A DNA stretch of 33,895 nt from Thermoleophilia bacterium. Its GTDB lineage: Bacteria > Actinomycetota > Thermoleophilia > Gaiellales > SKUG01. Position numbers and translations under genes: made by a program. Positions 14,284-22,678 of this stretch are shown here, one piece after another. How positions within the stretch are numbered: the first letter of the stretch is position 1; each line of letters starts with the position of its first letter. Under the pieces are notes generated by a model. It saw only the letters and a list, made by a program, of their open reading frames with translations, was not told where the DNA came from and did not search any database. Location: positions 1 to 33,895 of the forward strand of contig JAOPYQ010000007.1 in the NCBI GenBank assembly GCA_025964555.1. Direction: 5' to 3'.

Positions 14284-15459
14284 ATGCAGCTCGACGGACC
14301 CAAGTTCGTTCCCAAGGCAGTCCTCACCGCCGGTCGCCTCGCGCACCAGCCGTTCGAGGTGCCCACCGAGATGACCAAGTCGGCCCTCGTCCAGGGTGGC
14401 GCGATCCACGCTGCGGTGGGCGGCATCAACAAGGCAGCGGCCGACGCGGTCGCCGCGCTCGAGCCGCGCGGACCCGCCAAGCTCCTGGAGAAGCTGTTCG
14501 GCAAGGTCGACGGCTCGCTCGTGCACAGCGCGGGCCAGGCCAAGCAGGCGACCGAGGTGTTCTGGGTGCCGTTCTCCAACGGCGCGCACGAGATCGGCCA
14601 CGCCGTCTCGAACCCGTTCTCGCTCTTCTATGCCAAGCGTGCAGGGTTCGAGATCCCGGAGGATCCGGCCGAGATGCAGGCGATGCTCAAGGGCATCACG
14701 AACCCGTCCGAGGCGCCCGATGGCGACCAGTCGACGAAGTTCCCCGGCTTCAAGTTCCCGGTGCCGCCCCCGCCCGCGGAAGAGCCCAAGCCCGATCCCA
14801 AGCCCGGTGAGGGCGAGGGTGGCGACACCAAGACTGGAGAAGGTGGCGACACCAAGACCGGTGAAGGCGAAGGCGGCGAGACCAAGACCGGCGAGTCCAA
14901 GACTGGCGAAGGCGAAGGCGGCGACACCACGACCGGTGAAGGTGGCGACACCAAGACCGGCGAGGGTGAAGGCGGCGGCGCTGGCGCAGGTGGCGGTGCA
15001 GGCGGCGGTGAAGGTGGCGGTGACGCGACCACCACGACCACGACCGGTGAAGCCGAGGTCGTCGTCGACGAAGCCGCGGTCGACACCACGGCCGTCGACC
15101 CCGCAGCCCACGGTGGCGGCGAGACCGGGTCCGTCACCCCGCCCGAGGGTGCTCGCTCGATCGCTCCGCCGGAGGTGTCGGCGCAGTCCCATCCGGGCGG
15201 CATCGATCCCGCGGTCATGGCGGCAGCAGCGGCGGCATCCGTCGCGACGCAGTCGACCGGCTCCACGCCGACCGACACAGCTCCGGTCCAGGACGCAACG
15301 GCCGGCACGGACGCCATCACGGCTCCCGTGCAGGACGAGGCTCCGGTCCAGCCCCCGGTCATCACCGAGACGCCGGCAGTGGACGCTCCCGTCCAGCCGC
15401 CGGTCGTGACCGAGGCACCGGCGGTGCACGACACGCCGTCGGTCAGCCCGAGCGCCTGA
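14284..15459 (+). CDS. Unknown PRGPAK/FWxPFSNG protein with long repetitive tail, second of the pair
   Basis: A 391-residue protein. The ATG at 14284 is chosen because GGAGG lies 10 bases upstream and the alignment with the paralogue at 13255 begins there. Residues 1-125 are the shared domain: PRGPAK at 61-66, VFWVPFSNG at 92-100, then FYAKRAGFEIP. A Pro-rich linker follows (about 150-173). Next comes a Gly/Glu/Lys/Thr repeat region with units like GEGGDTKT (about 175-247), a short TTTTTT run, an acidic Val/Asp/Ala stretch, and at the end two copies of a unit close to APVQPPVITETPAV. No signal peptide, membrane span or anchor motif is visible. The tail is long, flexible and acidic, suggesting a spacer or scaffold. 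Function unknown. Confidence 0.85.
   Translation: MQLDGPKFVPKAVLTAGRLAHQPFEVPTEMTKSALVQGGAIHAAVGGINKAAADAVAALEPRGPAKLLEKLFGKVDGSLVHSAGQAKQATEVFWVPFSNGAHEIGHAVSNPFSLFYAKRAGFEIPEDPAEMQAMLKGITNPSEAPDGDQSTKFPGFKFPVPPPPAEEPKPDPKPGEGEGGDTKTGEGGDTKTGEGEGGETKTGESKTGEGEGGDTTTGEGGDTKTGEGEGGGAGAGGGAGGGEGGGDATTTTTTGEAEVVVDEAAVDTTAVDPAAHGGGETGSVTPPEGARSIAPPEVSAQSHPGGIDPAVMAAAAAASVATQSTGSTPTDTAPVQDATAGTDAITAPVQDEAPVQPPVITETPAVDAPVQPPVVTEAPAVHDTPSVSPSA
14806..15026 (+). repeat. In-gene degenerate tandem repeat (GEGGDTKT units)
   Basis: Within the gene at 14284, short repeats such as ggtggcgacaccaagaccgg recur with small changes and encode GEGEGGDTKT / GEGGDTKT / GEGEGGETKT units, running into Gly-rich GGAGGGEGGG. 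The repeats keep frame, so copy-number change would alter tail length without breaking the protein. Confidence 0.8.
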
Positions 15460-15511
15460 TCCACCACGTTCCACCTTGGCGCGCAGGATGCGCGCATGTT
15501 CCACCCTCGAC

Positions 15512-15543
15512 CGGGCTGGGCGGCATGGATGCCGCCTAGCCCG
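15512..15543. terminator. Bidirectional hairpin between convergent genes
   Basis: Arms 15512-15526 and 15529-15543 are 15 bases with one mismatch and a nominal 2-base loop. They lie between the stop codons of the gene at 14284 and the convergent glycosyltransferase gene. No T tract is present, but position and stability suit a shared terminator. Confidence 0.6.
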
Positions 15544-15568
15544 AGTCGTGCTTGGGCAGCGCGGTCTC

Positions 15569-16618
15569 CTACGCCAGGCGCGAGCGGCGCCAGCGCTGCA
15601 TGGCCGTTGCGGCGGCGAGCTCCACGCGCGCGAGCACGCGATCCAGCGGAACCTCGGCCGCGGGCGGCGACGGATGCTGACACGCGCGTTCGCCGCACGT
15701 CATGCAAGCGCCCGTGTCGACCAGGTCGACCTGCCCCTGGCGAGCCACGTGCTCGAATGCCGATGCCGGCCCCACGACGACGCTTCGCACACCGAGCGCT
15801 CCTGCCATCGCCGCCGGTCCCGAGTCGCCGCCGACGAAGATCGTCGAACGCTCCAGCAGCCCCGCGAGTTCACCGATCGACGTTCGTCCGACCACGCTGG
15901 CGGGTGCATGCGTGGCTCGGGCGAGCACCTGCTTGGTGATCATGCGGTCCGCGCGGGTGCCGATCAGCACGGTGTCGAGCCCCGAGTCGTGCAGCAGGTC
16001 GACGACGTGGGCCCAGTGCTCGGCGGGCCAGCGGCGCTGCGGCGATCCGGCGCCGGCGTGCACGAGCGCGACAGGGCGCTGCGCGTGGGCGACGAGGCGC
16101 GCTGCGCCGTTGCGATCGGCGAGGCTCGGCCACAGTCCGAGGGACGCGTCGGCGTCGAGCGATCCACCGAGCAGCCACGACAGGCGCAGCATGCGGGTCG
16201 TGTCGTCGAGCCGCTCCGGCCACGACGGGTGGATCGAGCCGCGATCGCCATCGCCGAGTCGTCGCCAGCTCGCTCGAAAGCGCGCGTTGACGTCGTCGAC
16301 GACCAGCTCGGCGACCGGTTGGGTGGGATCCGCCCACGACAGTGCCACATCGAATCGTTCCACGAGCGCCTCGTTCGGGCGCGCCAGGTCGATCACGCGA
16401 TCGACGTAGGGGCAGGCCTCGAGCAGCTCGCGACCGGGCGCATGCGCGGCGACCGTGATGAGCGCATGCGGATACGTCTCGCGCAGGTGGCGCAGCGCCG
16501 GCACGGCGCGCACGGCGTCGCCCACCCCGCCCGGCCGGATCGCGAGCAGCGACCGGACCGCGGTGGGATGGGGGCCGAGCCCAGTCTCGGGCGAATGCGC
16601 GTCGTGCGGACGATCCAT
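15569..16618 (-). CDS. Glycosyltransferase family 9 protein (heptosyltransferase-like)
   Basis: A 349-residue GT-B glycosyltransferase of family 9, the family of ADP-heptose:LPS heptosyltransferases. It opens with LLAIRPGGVGDAVRAVPALRHLR, the glycine-rich acceptor-side motif, and has VALVHAGAGSPQRRWPAEHW and the donor-site IFVGGDSGPAAMAGALGV. Near the C-terminus, TGACMTCGERACQHP places three cysteines in a cluster that is also found in other family members. The ATG at 16618 follows GGGGG at 3 bases; the frame is open further upstream without a better start. Actinobacteria lack LPS, so the acceptor is probably another envelope glycan or a protein. Convergent with the unknown gene at 14284. Confidence 0.85.
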   Translation of the reverse strand: MDRPHDAHSPETGLGPHPTAVRSLLAIRPGGVGDAVRAVPALRHLRETYPHALITVAAHAPGRELLEACPYVDRVIDLARPNEALVERFDVALSWADPTQPVAELVVDDVNARFRASWRRLGDGDRGSIHPSWPERLDDTTRMLRLSWLLGGSLDADASLGLWPSLADRNGAARLVAHAQRPVALVHAGAGSPQRRWPAEHWAHVVDLLHDSGLDTVLIGTRADRMITKQVLARATHAPASVVGRTSIGELAGLLERSTIFVGGDSGPAAMAGALGVRSVVVGPASAFEHVARQGQVDLVDTGACMTCGERACQHPSPPAAEVPLDRVLARVELAAATAMQRWRRSRLA

Positions 16619-17084
16619 CGCCCCCGGTGTACCCCACGCCCCGAATCGAACGCCTCGCAGCGTGGCCGGGGCGGGCCGGAGGGCGGTGTCGACGCGGCCA
16701 CGCACCTTCGTGAACGTTGCCGCCGCACGCGCGAGTCGTCACGCTTGTCGGGTAGTCGGACCCAGCTCGAATCCCCCTCCGAGCTCCGACTGCGCAACAA
16801 GACTACGACGACGGTCGGGCCCTTGTGGCTCGATCGGCCCCTCCGGACCAGCTGAAGGGATTTCAGCCACCGCGGGCGGCAACCAACGGTGACCGGCACG
16901 GACGCCGAACACCGGCGGGGTACCCGTCGTTATCTCCCCTCAGGCGGGGGCGCAGCTTCGGCAGCGCCCCCGTCGGTTAATTCCGGTGCGATTCGCACGA
17001 AGGCGCTGCAACGCAGCCGTTCCGGAATTCGAAGACCAGGCAGGAGATCGGACCGGGGGGAACGATCGACCGAGCGGGGGAACC
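16619..17084. other. Intergenic region with a UUCG-capped hairpin
   Basis: About 466 bases between divergent starts (glycosyltransferase and the unknown gene at 17085), with no convincing gene. A 26-base hairpin at 16946-16971 has arms gggggcgcagc / gcagcgccccc (one A-A mismatch) capped by a C-TTCG-G tetraloop, followed by GTCGGTTAATTCC. It lies 113 bases before the start at 17085, so it could be a terminator of upstream transcription or an element in that gene's leader. A smaller stem (gctgaa / ttcagc) lies at 16851-16867. No known riboswitch pattern was recognised. Confidence 0.5.
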
Positions 17085-17780
17085 ATGGATCTACGCAGCG
17101 CAGCGAGCGCCGCGGGCGAGGTCGCGGCAACAGCGTCATCGGCCGGCGTCGGCGAGCCCGTGGGGCGTGTCGCGCTGCCGTCGCTGGACGACAAGGTCGT
17201 GCGCTTCACGAGCGGGGTCTCCGACGAGATCTGGTCGCTCATCCACGGGACCAAGTACCACGGTGCCGCACAGGAGCTCGAGAGTGTCGGCCGCCGCCTC
17301 GACGCGTTCAAGTGGGAGCTCCAGCCGCACGTTGGCCTCGAGCATCCCGTGCTCGCCGAGATCGACGCGCACACCGAGGCACTCGACAAGCTCGTCGCGA
17401 CGGTCAGGCAAGACCATGGCTTCTGGGATCCCTGGACGCCGACGACCAGGCAGGCGGCCCAGCTCAACGGCACCTACGAGTTCCTGACCGGCGTCGAACT
17501 CGCGCACCTGCAGGGCAACCTGCGCTCACCTCTGGAGGACGTTCGCGCGGCGCTGCGAGCGACGACGACGTTGCCCAGCGAGCTGCTCCCGGTCCGTGAG
17601 CAGACGCTCGCGCTGCTCGACCTCAACCTCGCGCGCATGCAGGGCACAACTCCGCAAGGTGCGGTCGTCGGCTACCTCAATCATCCTGACTACGCTGAGG
17701 TCGGTCGCATCCAGGCGAACATCCAGTTCATGCAGGACGCGCTCGATGCGGCTCCTGATCCAGGTGCGCTCACCTGGTGA
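17085..17780 (+). CDS. Unknown helical protein with FWDP motif
   Basis: A 231-residue protein not recognised. The ATG at 17085 follows GCGGGGGAACC. Residues 1-25 are Ala/Ser-rich, perhaps flexible. The rest looks helical, with LDAFKWELQPH near residue 73 and HGFWDPWTPTTRQAAQL near 111. The FWDP[FW] piece resembles FWDPFSNGTEQIGRAI of the protein at 13255 (residues 93-108), with a helical stretch of similar length before it, so it may be a distant relative of the 13255/14284 family. That is suggestive, not established. No signal peptide, no cysteine, no low-complexity tail. It converges on the next gene with 10 bases between stops. Confidence 0.75.
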   Translation: MDLRSAASAAGEVAATASSAGVGEPVGRVALPSLDDKVVRFTSGVSDEIWSLIHGTKYHGAAQELESVGRRLDAFKWELQPHVGLEHPVLAEIDAHTEALDKLVATVRQDHGFWDPWTPTTRQAAQLNGTYEFLTGVELAHLQGNLRSPLEDVRAALRATTTLPSELLPVREQTLALLDLNLARMQGTTPQGAVVGYLNHPDYAEVGRIQANIQFMQDALDAAPDPGALTW

Positions 17781-17790
17781 GGTGCATCGG

Positions 17791-18393
17791 CTAGGTGCGC
17801 CGCGGCTGCCACGAGCCGCTGTGGAACGTCGCCGAGGCGCCGCGCCGATCGCCCCAGCGCAGCTCGGCGGTCACGTCGGCGTCTCGCGACAGGTGCTCCA
17901 CCACCCGCTGCAGGTGCGGCTCCGCGAGCGGCAGGGAGCGCCATGGTCGCAGCTCGTCGTCACCATCCGTGCGCCCGCGAAGCGCGTGCCACGCCGCACG
18001 AACCTGATCCTCGGGGATCGTGACGTGCAGCCGCGTCGCGCACAGCTCGCAGCCCTCGAGGCCCGCGATCGGTCGCAGCTCGACTCCCGGCGCCAGCACG
18101 ATGCGCCCGTCGGTGAGCGGCGGCACCCGACGGTACGGACCCGGCACCGGCACATGACTGCAGGGCGAGCCCAGGTCGAAGCCGCGCTCGTCCGGGCCGG
18201 TCCATTCGACCTCCCAGAGCTCCTCCACGTTCGGCCCGTCCGTCATGGCGGATCGGATCGCGTCGAGCGCGCGCTCGACGGTGGCGGGTCGCTCGAGTTG
18301 CACCTCGAGCGTCAGCGGCCACTCGCCGTGGAAGGGCGGGTCTGGATGGAGCGGTTGACCGAGCTGGTCGTGAGCGTCGCGCGCATCGGACAT
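17791..18393 (-). CDS. Unknown 200-residue protein with one CxxC
   Basis: A 200-residue protein without a recognised domain. The ATG at 18393 has GAGAGG 6 bases upstream. It is rich in charged residues and aromatic turns, including VEELWEVEWTGPDERGFDLG and WRSLPLAEPHLQRVVEHLS. A single CxxC in LEGCELCATRL could bind a metal or be redox active, but a lone pair is weak evidence. No signal peptide or membrane span, so probably cytoplasmic. It lies just downstream of rpoD on the same strand, with a strong hairpin between, so it likely has its own promoter or is expressed by read-through. Confidence 0.7.
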   Translation of the reverse strand: MSDARDAHDQLGQPLHPDPPFHGEWPLTLEVQLERPATVERALDAIRSAMTDGPNVEELWEVEWTGPDERGFDLGSPCSHVPVPGPYRRVPPLTDGRIVLAPGVELRPIAGLEGCELCATRLHVTIPEDQVRAAWHALRGRTDGDDELRPWRSLPLAEPHLQRVVEHLSRDADVTAELRWGDRRGASATFHSGSWQPRRT

Positions 18394-18418
18394 CTGGGGC
18401 CTCTCGTGGTCGACGAGT

Positions 18419-18444
18419 ACGGGCGGCCCCGAAGGACCGCCCGT
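18419..18444 (-). terminator. rpoD terminator hairpin with UUCG tetraloop
   Basis: On the minus strand the RNA reads ACGGGCGGUCC-UUCG-GGGCCGCCCGU: an 11-base stem, all pairs formed with one U-G wobble, capped by the very stable C(UUCG)G tetraloop. It starts about 25 bases after the rpoD stop. No U tract follows, as is common for actinobacterial terminators. Confidence 0.7.
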
Positions 18445-18469
18445 TGGAATCGCGAATTGCTCAGCTCGA

Positions 18470-19501
<1,032 letters not shown>

Positions 19502-19797
19502 GTGGGACTACTCCTGTCTGCGGGACCGGTGGGGCATCGGCACCGCGGGGGTGGGCCTTGAGCCGGGACAGGAGGGCGAACCACGGGAACCGGCCACTCC
19601 AATGTCGGTGCAAACTGGAAATTCGTCAAGTGGAACTTGCAAGGGGGTCCAAAGGCCGCAATGTGCCTGCAGATCGGGACCCTTACGGAACGTTGACGAA
19701 CGAAGCGAGGCGCGCCGGCGTTCTAGGGGGAGTGGGCGGCTCATCCTTCTTCTCGCCGGCCACGTCATCTCGTTCACCAATCGAAAGGCAACTCCCC
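19502..19797. promoter_or_regulatory. Divergent upstream region of rpoD and a secreted-protein gene
   Basis: About 296 bases without a gene. The part 19600-19650 is distinctly less GC-rich than the surroundings, with TTGACG on the minus strand at 19629-19624, a candidate -35 for rpoD. No matching -10 was found at standard spacing, so the promoter is not assigned. A TTGACG also occurs on the plus strand at 19693-19698. Confidence 0.3.
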
Positions 19798-20670
19798 ATG
19801 CGAACAGCACTTGCAGCGACGGCATTCACCGCCCTCGCGCTCTTCACCGCAGCGCCCACGGCGCTCGCACACGACGGGGGTGGCGGAGCTCCCGGCGGCG
19901 ATCCGGGCACGCAGGCCGAGCGGCTCATGCAGGCCGCTGACAAGTTCGACACGAAGGCTGCGGCCATGCGCACGCGAGCAGGTCGCCTGCGAGCCACCGC
20001 GCTCGAGCTGCGCCTCGAGGCCGAGGAACTCGCCGACAACGCCGGCGCGACCGATCCGGCCGACGGCGCGACCGGGAAGTCCGGCCGCCAGGGCACGACG
20101 ACGACGACCACGACGACCACCACCACGACCACGAACGGCGATGACGGACCCCCTGCCGGTGGCCCCGTCGGCGGCGGTCCCCAGGGCGACGACGGCTCCG
20201 AAGAGTCGTTCGCCGATCCGGACGGCTGCGCGTGGGACGGCGAGGACGACCTCGGCTTCAGCCGCGAGCACGATGCGAAGCCCCCCCAGGGCGACGATGC
20301 GGGCGGCAATGGCGACGAGGTCTGCTACCTGCTGCGCATGGCCGATCGGCTCGAGCAGCGAGCCGGTGCGCTCGATGCGGCTGCCGCTCGCATGCAGGCC
20401 CATGCCACGAAGCTGCGCGAGCGCGCTGCGACGCTGCTGGGCCAGAGTGGGGCGACGACTGCCGAGCGGATGCTCAAGAAGGCAGCGGCGCTTCGCCAGG
20501 CGGCGACCACGCTGCGCGCACAGGCCGACACCGCCCGCGACGCGGCGTTCGAGGGCACCGACGTCGACGATGCGGCGATCGATCGCATCCGACGGATGGA
20601 GCTGAAGGCGGCGGCGTTCGACAAGCGCGCCGATCGCCTCGAGGCTCGCGCCGCTGCGCTCAACAGCTAG
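19798..20670 (+). CDS. Secreted coiled-coil protein with poly-threonine linker
   Basis: A 290-residue exported protein not assigned to a family. Residues 1-24 are a typical Sec signal peptide ending in ALA before HDGGGG. Two helical, Ala/Arg/Glu-rich segments (about 38-80 and 175-290) have regular heptad-like patterns such as MADRLEQRAGALDAAAARM. The region between is disordered and contains 13 consecutive threonines, then Gly/Pro/Asp-rich sequence. Two cysteines (in PDGCAWDG and DEVCYLLRM) could form a disulfide after export. AAAGG lies 9 bases before the ATG. The Thr run might be an O-glycosylation site, as in actinobacterial secreted proteins, but this is inference. It is divergent from rpoD and convergent with dnaG, thus inserted between two normally adjacent genes. 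Confidence 0.85.
   Translation: MRTALAATAFTALALFTAAPTALAHDGGGGAPGGDPGTQAERLMQAADKFDTKAAAMRTRAGRLRATALELRLEAEELADNAGATDPADGATGKSGRQGTTTTTTTTTTTTTNGDDGPPAGGPVGGGPQGDDGSEESFADPDGCAWDGEDDLGFSREHDAKPPQGDDAGGNGDEVCYLLRMADRLEQRAGALDAAAARMQAHATKLRERAATLLGQSGATTAERMLKKAAALRQAATTLRAQADTARDAAFEGTDVDDAAIDRIRRMELKAAAFDKRADRLEARAAALNS
20095..20133 (+). repeat. ACG/ACC trinucleotide run encoding 13 threonines
   Basis: Thirteen consecutive Thr codons (8 ACG and 5 ACC, no other codon) inside the secreted-protein gene. Such a run may change length by slippage in whole codons without frameshift. Confidence 0.9.
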
Positions 20671-20696
20671 TCACTCCATCCACTCCTGGACGTGCA

Positions 20697-20724
20697 TCGG
20701 GGCCCTGCGTGAGCGGGGCCCCGA
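20697..20724. terminator. Hairpin between convergent secreted-protein gene and dnaG
   Basis: Arms tcggggccc (20697-20705) and gggccccga (20716-20724) are a perfect 9-base stem with a 10-base loop, 27 bases after the stop of the gene at 19798 and before the dnaG stop on the other strand. No strong T tract. Probably a bidirectional terminator. Confidence 0.6.
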
Positions 20725-20783
20725 GCCGTTCTCCGGAATGGTGCGCCGACCATCTGTATCGCCGCTCGCGAAGCCGTTAGTCG

Positions 20784-22637
20784 TCAGCGATCGACGGCGT
20801 CACGCGCGCGCGGATTGAGCTCGCGCTGCTTGCGCTTGATCTCGGCGAGCTTGGCGGCGGCTTCGGAGTCGAAGTCGTCGCCCGTGCCGAGCTTGGCCGA
20901 CCACTCGCCGGCTGCTCGGTCCAGGAACTGCAGCTGGACGGCGCGCGAGAGCTCCTCGAACGTCTCCTGCAACGTGTCGAGGTCCTCGTTGCCGACGCGG
21001 TCGCGTTCGACGAGCGTCGCGAGCTGCGCGATGAGGGCGAACAGTTCCTCGTCCTCGCGCACGCGTGCGGGCGAGAGCGCCTCTGCACCGCCCGTCACGA
21101 GCGCGGTGCGTGCGCGGCTGTGCACCGAGAGGGAGAACGCTTCCTCGTCCGGCAGGCCGTCGGCGACGGGGCGTCCGGCGTCGGCGAGCCGCAGCGCAAC
21201 GGCAAGCAGGCGGCGCTCGCGTGTGAGCACCGTGGAGTGGGCGCCGGTGGTGGCGACGCGGCGTGCGACCTCGCGTTCACCGCGGCGCTTGGGCTCCCAG
21301 CTGTCCTGGCGTGTCAGTCGCATCGGGGCAGCCGCGCCGACGAGGCGATGGAACTCCTCCGCCTCGGACGTGTCGAAGCGCAGGACGTTCTCCACGCGCT
21401 TGACCTGCTCGCGACGGATCGGCCCGTCAGGTGCGGACGAGAACAGCTCGATTGCCTCACGGTAGATGCGCTCGCGTTCGGACGCGTCGCTCATGTCGCC
21501 GGAGCCGAGCAGCACGCTCGTTCGAAAGTGCAGCAGTGACACGCCGGCGTCGAGCAGCTCGCTCATGCGTTCGCGACCGCCGCCCTCGAACAGCACGTCG
21601 GCCGGGTCCTCGCCGTCGGGAAGCAGCACGACGCGAACGTCGAGGTCCTGCGCCTGGGCGGCGGCGAGCGCGCGCACGGTGGCGGCCTGGCCGGCGGGGT
21701 CGGGGTCGAGCGCGAACAGCACGCGCGGGGCGAGGCGCTTGAGCTCGACGACCTGGTCGGAGGTGAGCGCGGTGCCCATCACGGCGCAGACGTTCCTGAA
21801 GCCGGACTGCCACATGGCGATGACATCCATGTAGCCCTCGACCACGATCACGTGGCCGGCGGTCTTCGCCGCGCGGGAGATGCCGGGCGCGAGATAGACC
21901 GTCTTGCTCTTATCGAAGAGGGGGCCGGTCCGGGAGTTGATGTACTTGCCGCCGGTCTGGTCCTCGCGCAGCTTGCGCGCGCCGAATCCGACCACGCGGT
22001 CGGCGCGGTCGATGATCGGCACCATGAGGCGGCCGTGGAAGAAGTCGCGACCGCTCTGGCCGACGAGCCCCGCTTCGGTGAGCTCTTCCTTGGTGTAGCC
22101 GCGCTCGCGCGCCTTCGCGGCGAGGTTGCTGCCCTCGGGAGAGAAGCCGAGGCGGAATGCGCGGGCCGTGTCCTGGGTGACGTGTCGCTCGGTGAGGTAG
22201 GCGCGCGCGTGCTCGGCGCTCGAGGCGCCCTGGAGGGCGGATTCGTAATAGGTGGCAGCCGCGTCGGCGAGCTCGTAGAGGCGGCGCTTGGGACGGCGCG
22301 GACGGGTGCCGGAACCTTCCTCGTACTCGATCTCGACGCGGTAGCGCTCGGCGAGGAACTCGACGGATTCGATGAAGTCGAGGGCGTACTTGGCGCGCAC
22401 GAAGCTGATCACGTCGCCGCCGACCCCGCAACCGAAGCAGTGGTAGAGGCCCTTGGCGGAGTTGACGGAGAACGACGGCGTGCGCTCGTCGTGGAAGGGG
22501 CAGCGCCCCATGAACGAGTCGCCGCCGGTGCGGCGCAGCTGGGTGAAGCCGCCGACGAGGTCGGACAGGTCGGCGCGCTGCAGGACGGCATCGATGCTCT
22601 GCTGCGTGATCCGTCCTGATTTTGCGCCCGTCGCCAC
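20784..22637 (-). CDS. dnaG: DNA primase
   Basis: A 617-residue primase that makes RNA primers for DNA replication with the replicative helicase. The N-terminal CHC2 zinc-binding domain has Cys46 and His49 in RCPFHDERTPSF and Cys67 and Cys70 in YHCFGCG. The catalytic TOPRIM domain follows, with VIVVEGYMDVIAM carrying the catalytic Glu and FALDPDPAGQAA carrying the metal-binding Asp residues. The last 180 residues are the variable helicase-binding part. Length is normal. The start is a GTG at 22637 with AGGAT about 8 bases upstream. It lies upstream of rpoD on the same strand, the usual order. Confidence 0.97.
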   Translation of the reverse strand: MATGAKSGRITQQSIDAVLQRADLSDLVGGFTQLRRTGGDSFMGRCPFHDERTPSFSVNSAKGLYHCFGCGVGGDVISFVRAKYALDFIESVEFLAERYRVEIEYEEGSGTRPRRPKRRLYELADAAATYYESALQGASSAEHARAYLTERHVTQDTARAFRLGFSPEGSNLAAKARERGYTKEELTEAGLVGQSGRDFFHGRLMVPIIDRADRVVGFGARKLREDQTGGKYINSRTGPLFDKSKTVYLAPGISRAAKTAGHVIVVEGYMDVIAMWQSGFRNVCAVMGTALTSDQVVELKRLAPRVLFALDPDPAGQAATVRALAAAQAQDLDVRVVLLPDGEDPADVLFEGGGRERMSELLDAGVSLLHFRTSVLLGSGDMSDASERERIYREAIELFSSAPDGPIRREQVKRVENVLRFDTSEAEEFHRLVGAAAPMRLTRQDSWEPKRRGEREVARRVATTGAHSTVLTRERRLLAVALRLADAGRPVADGLPDEEAFSLSVHSRARTALVTGGAEALSPARVREDEELFALIAQLATLVERDRVGNEDLDTLQETFEELSRAVQLQFLDRAAGEWSAKLGTGDDFDSEAAAKLAEIKRKQRELNPRARDAVDR

Positions 22638-22678
22638 GTGGTGATCCTATCGAACGGGCGTTCGGCAGCGTCGCAGTG

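Noticed and set aside
16750..17084. Riboswitch upstream of the gene at 17085
   Set aside because: The region is GC-rich with several stems, but I could not match it to the conserved cores of cobalamin, SAM, glycine, c-di-GMP or c-di-AMP riboswitches.
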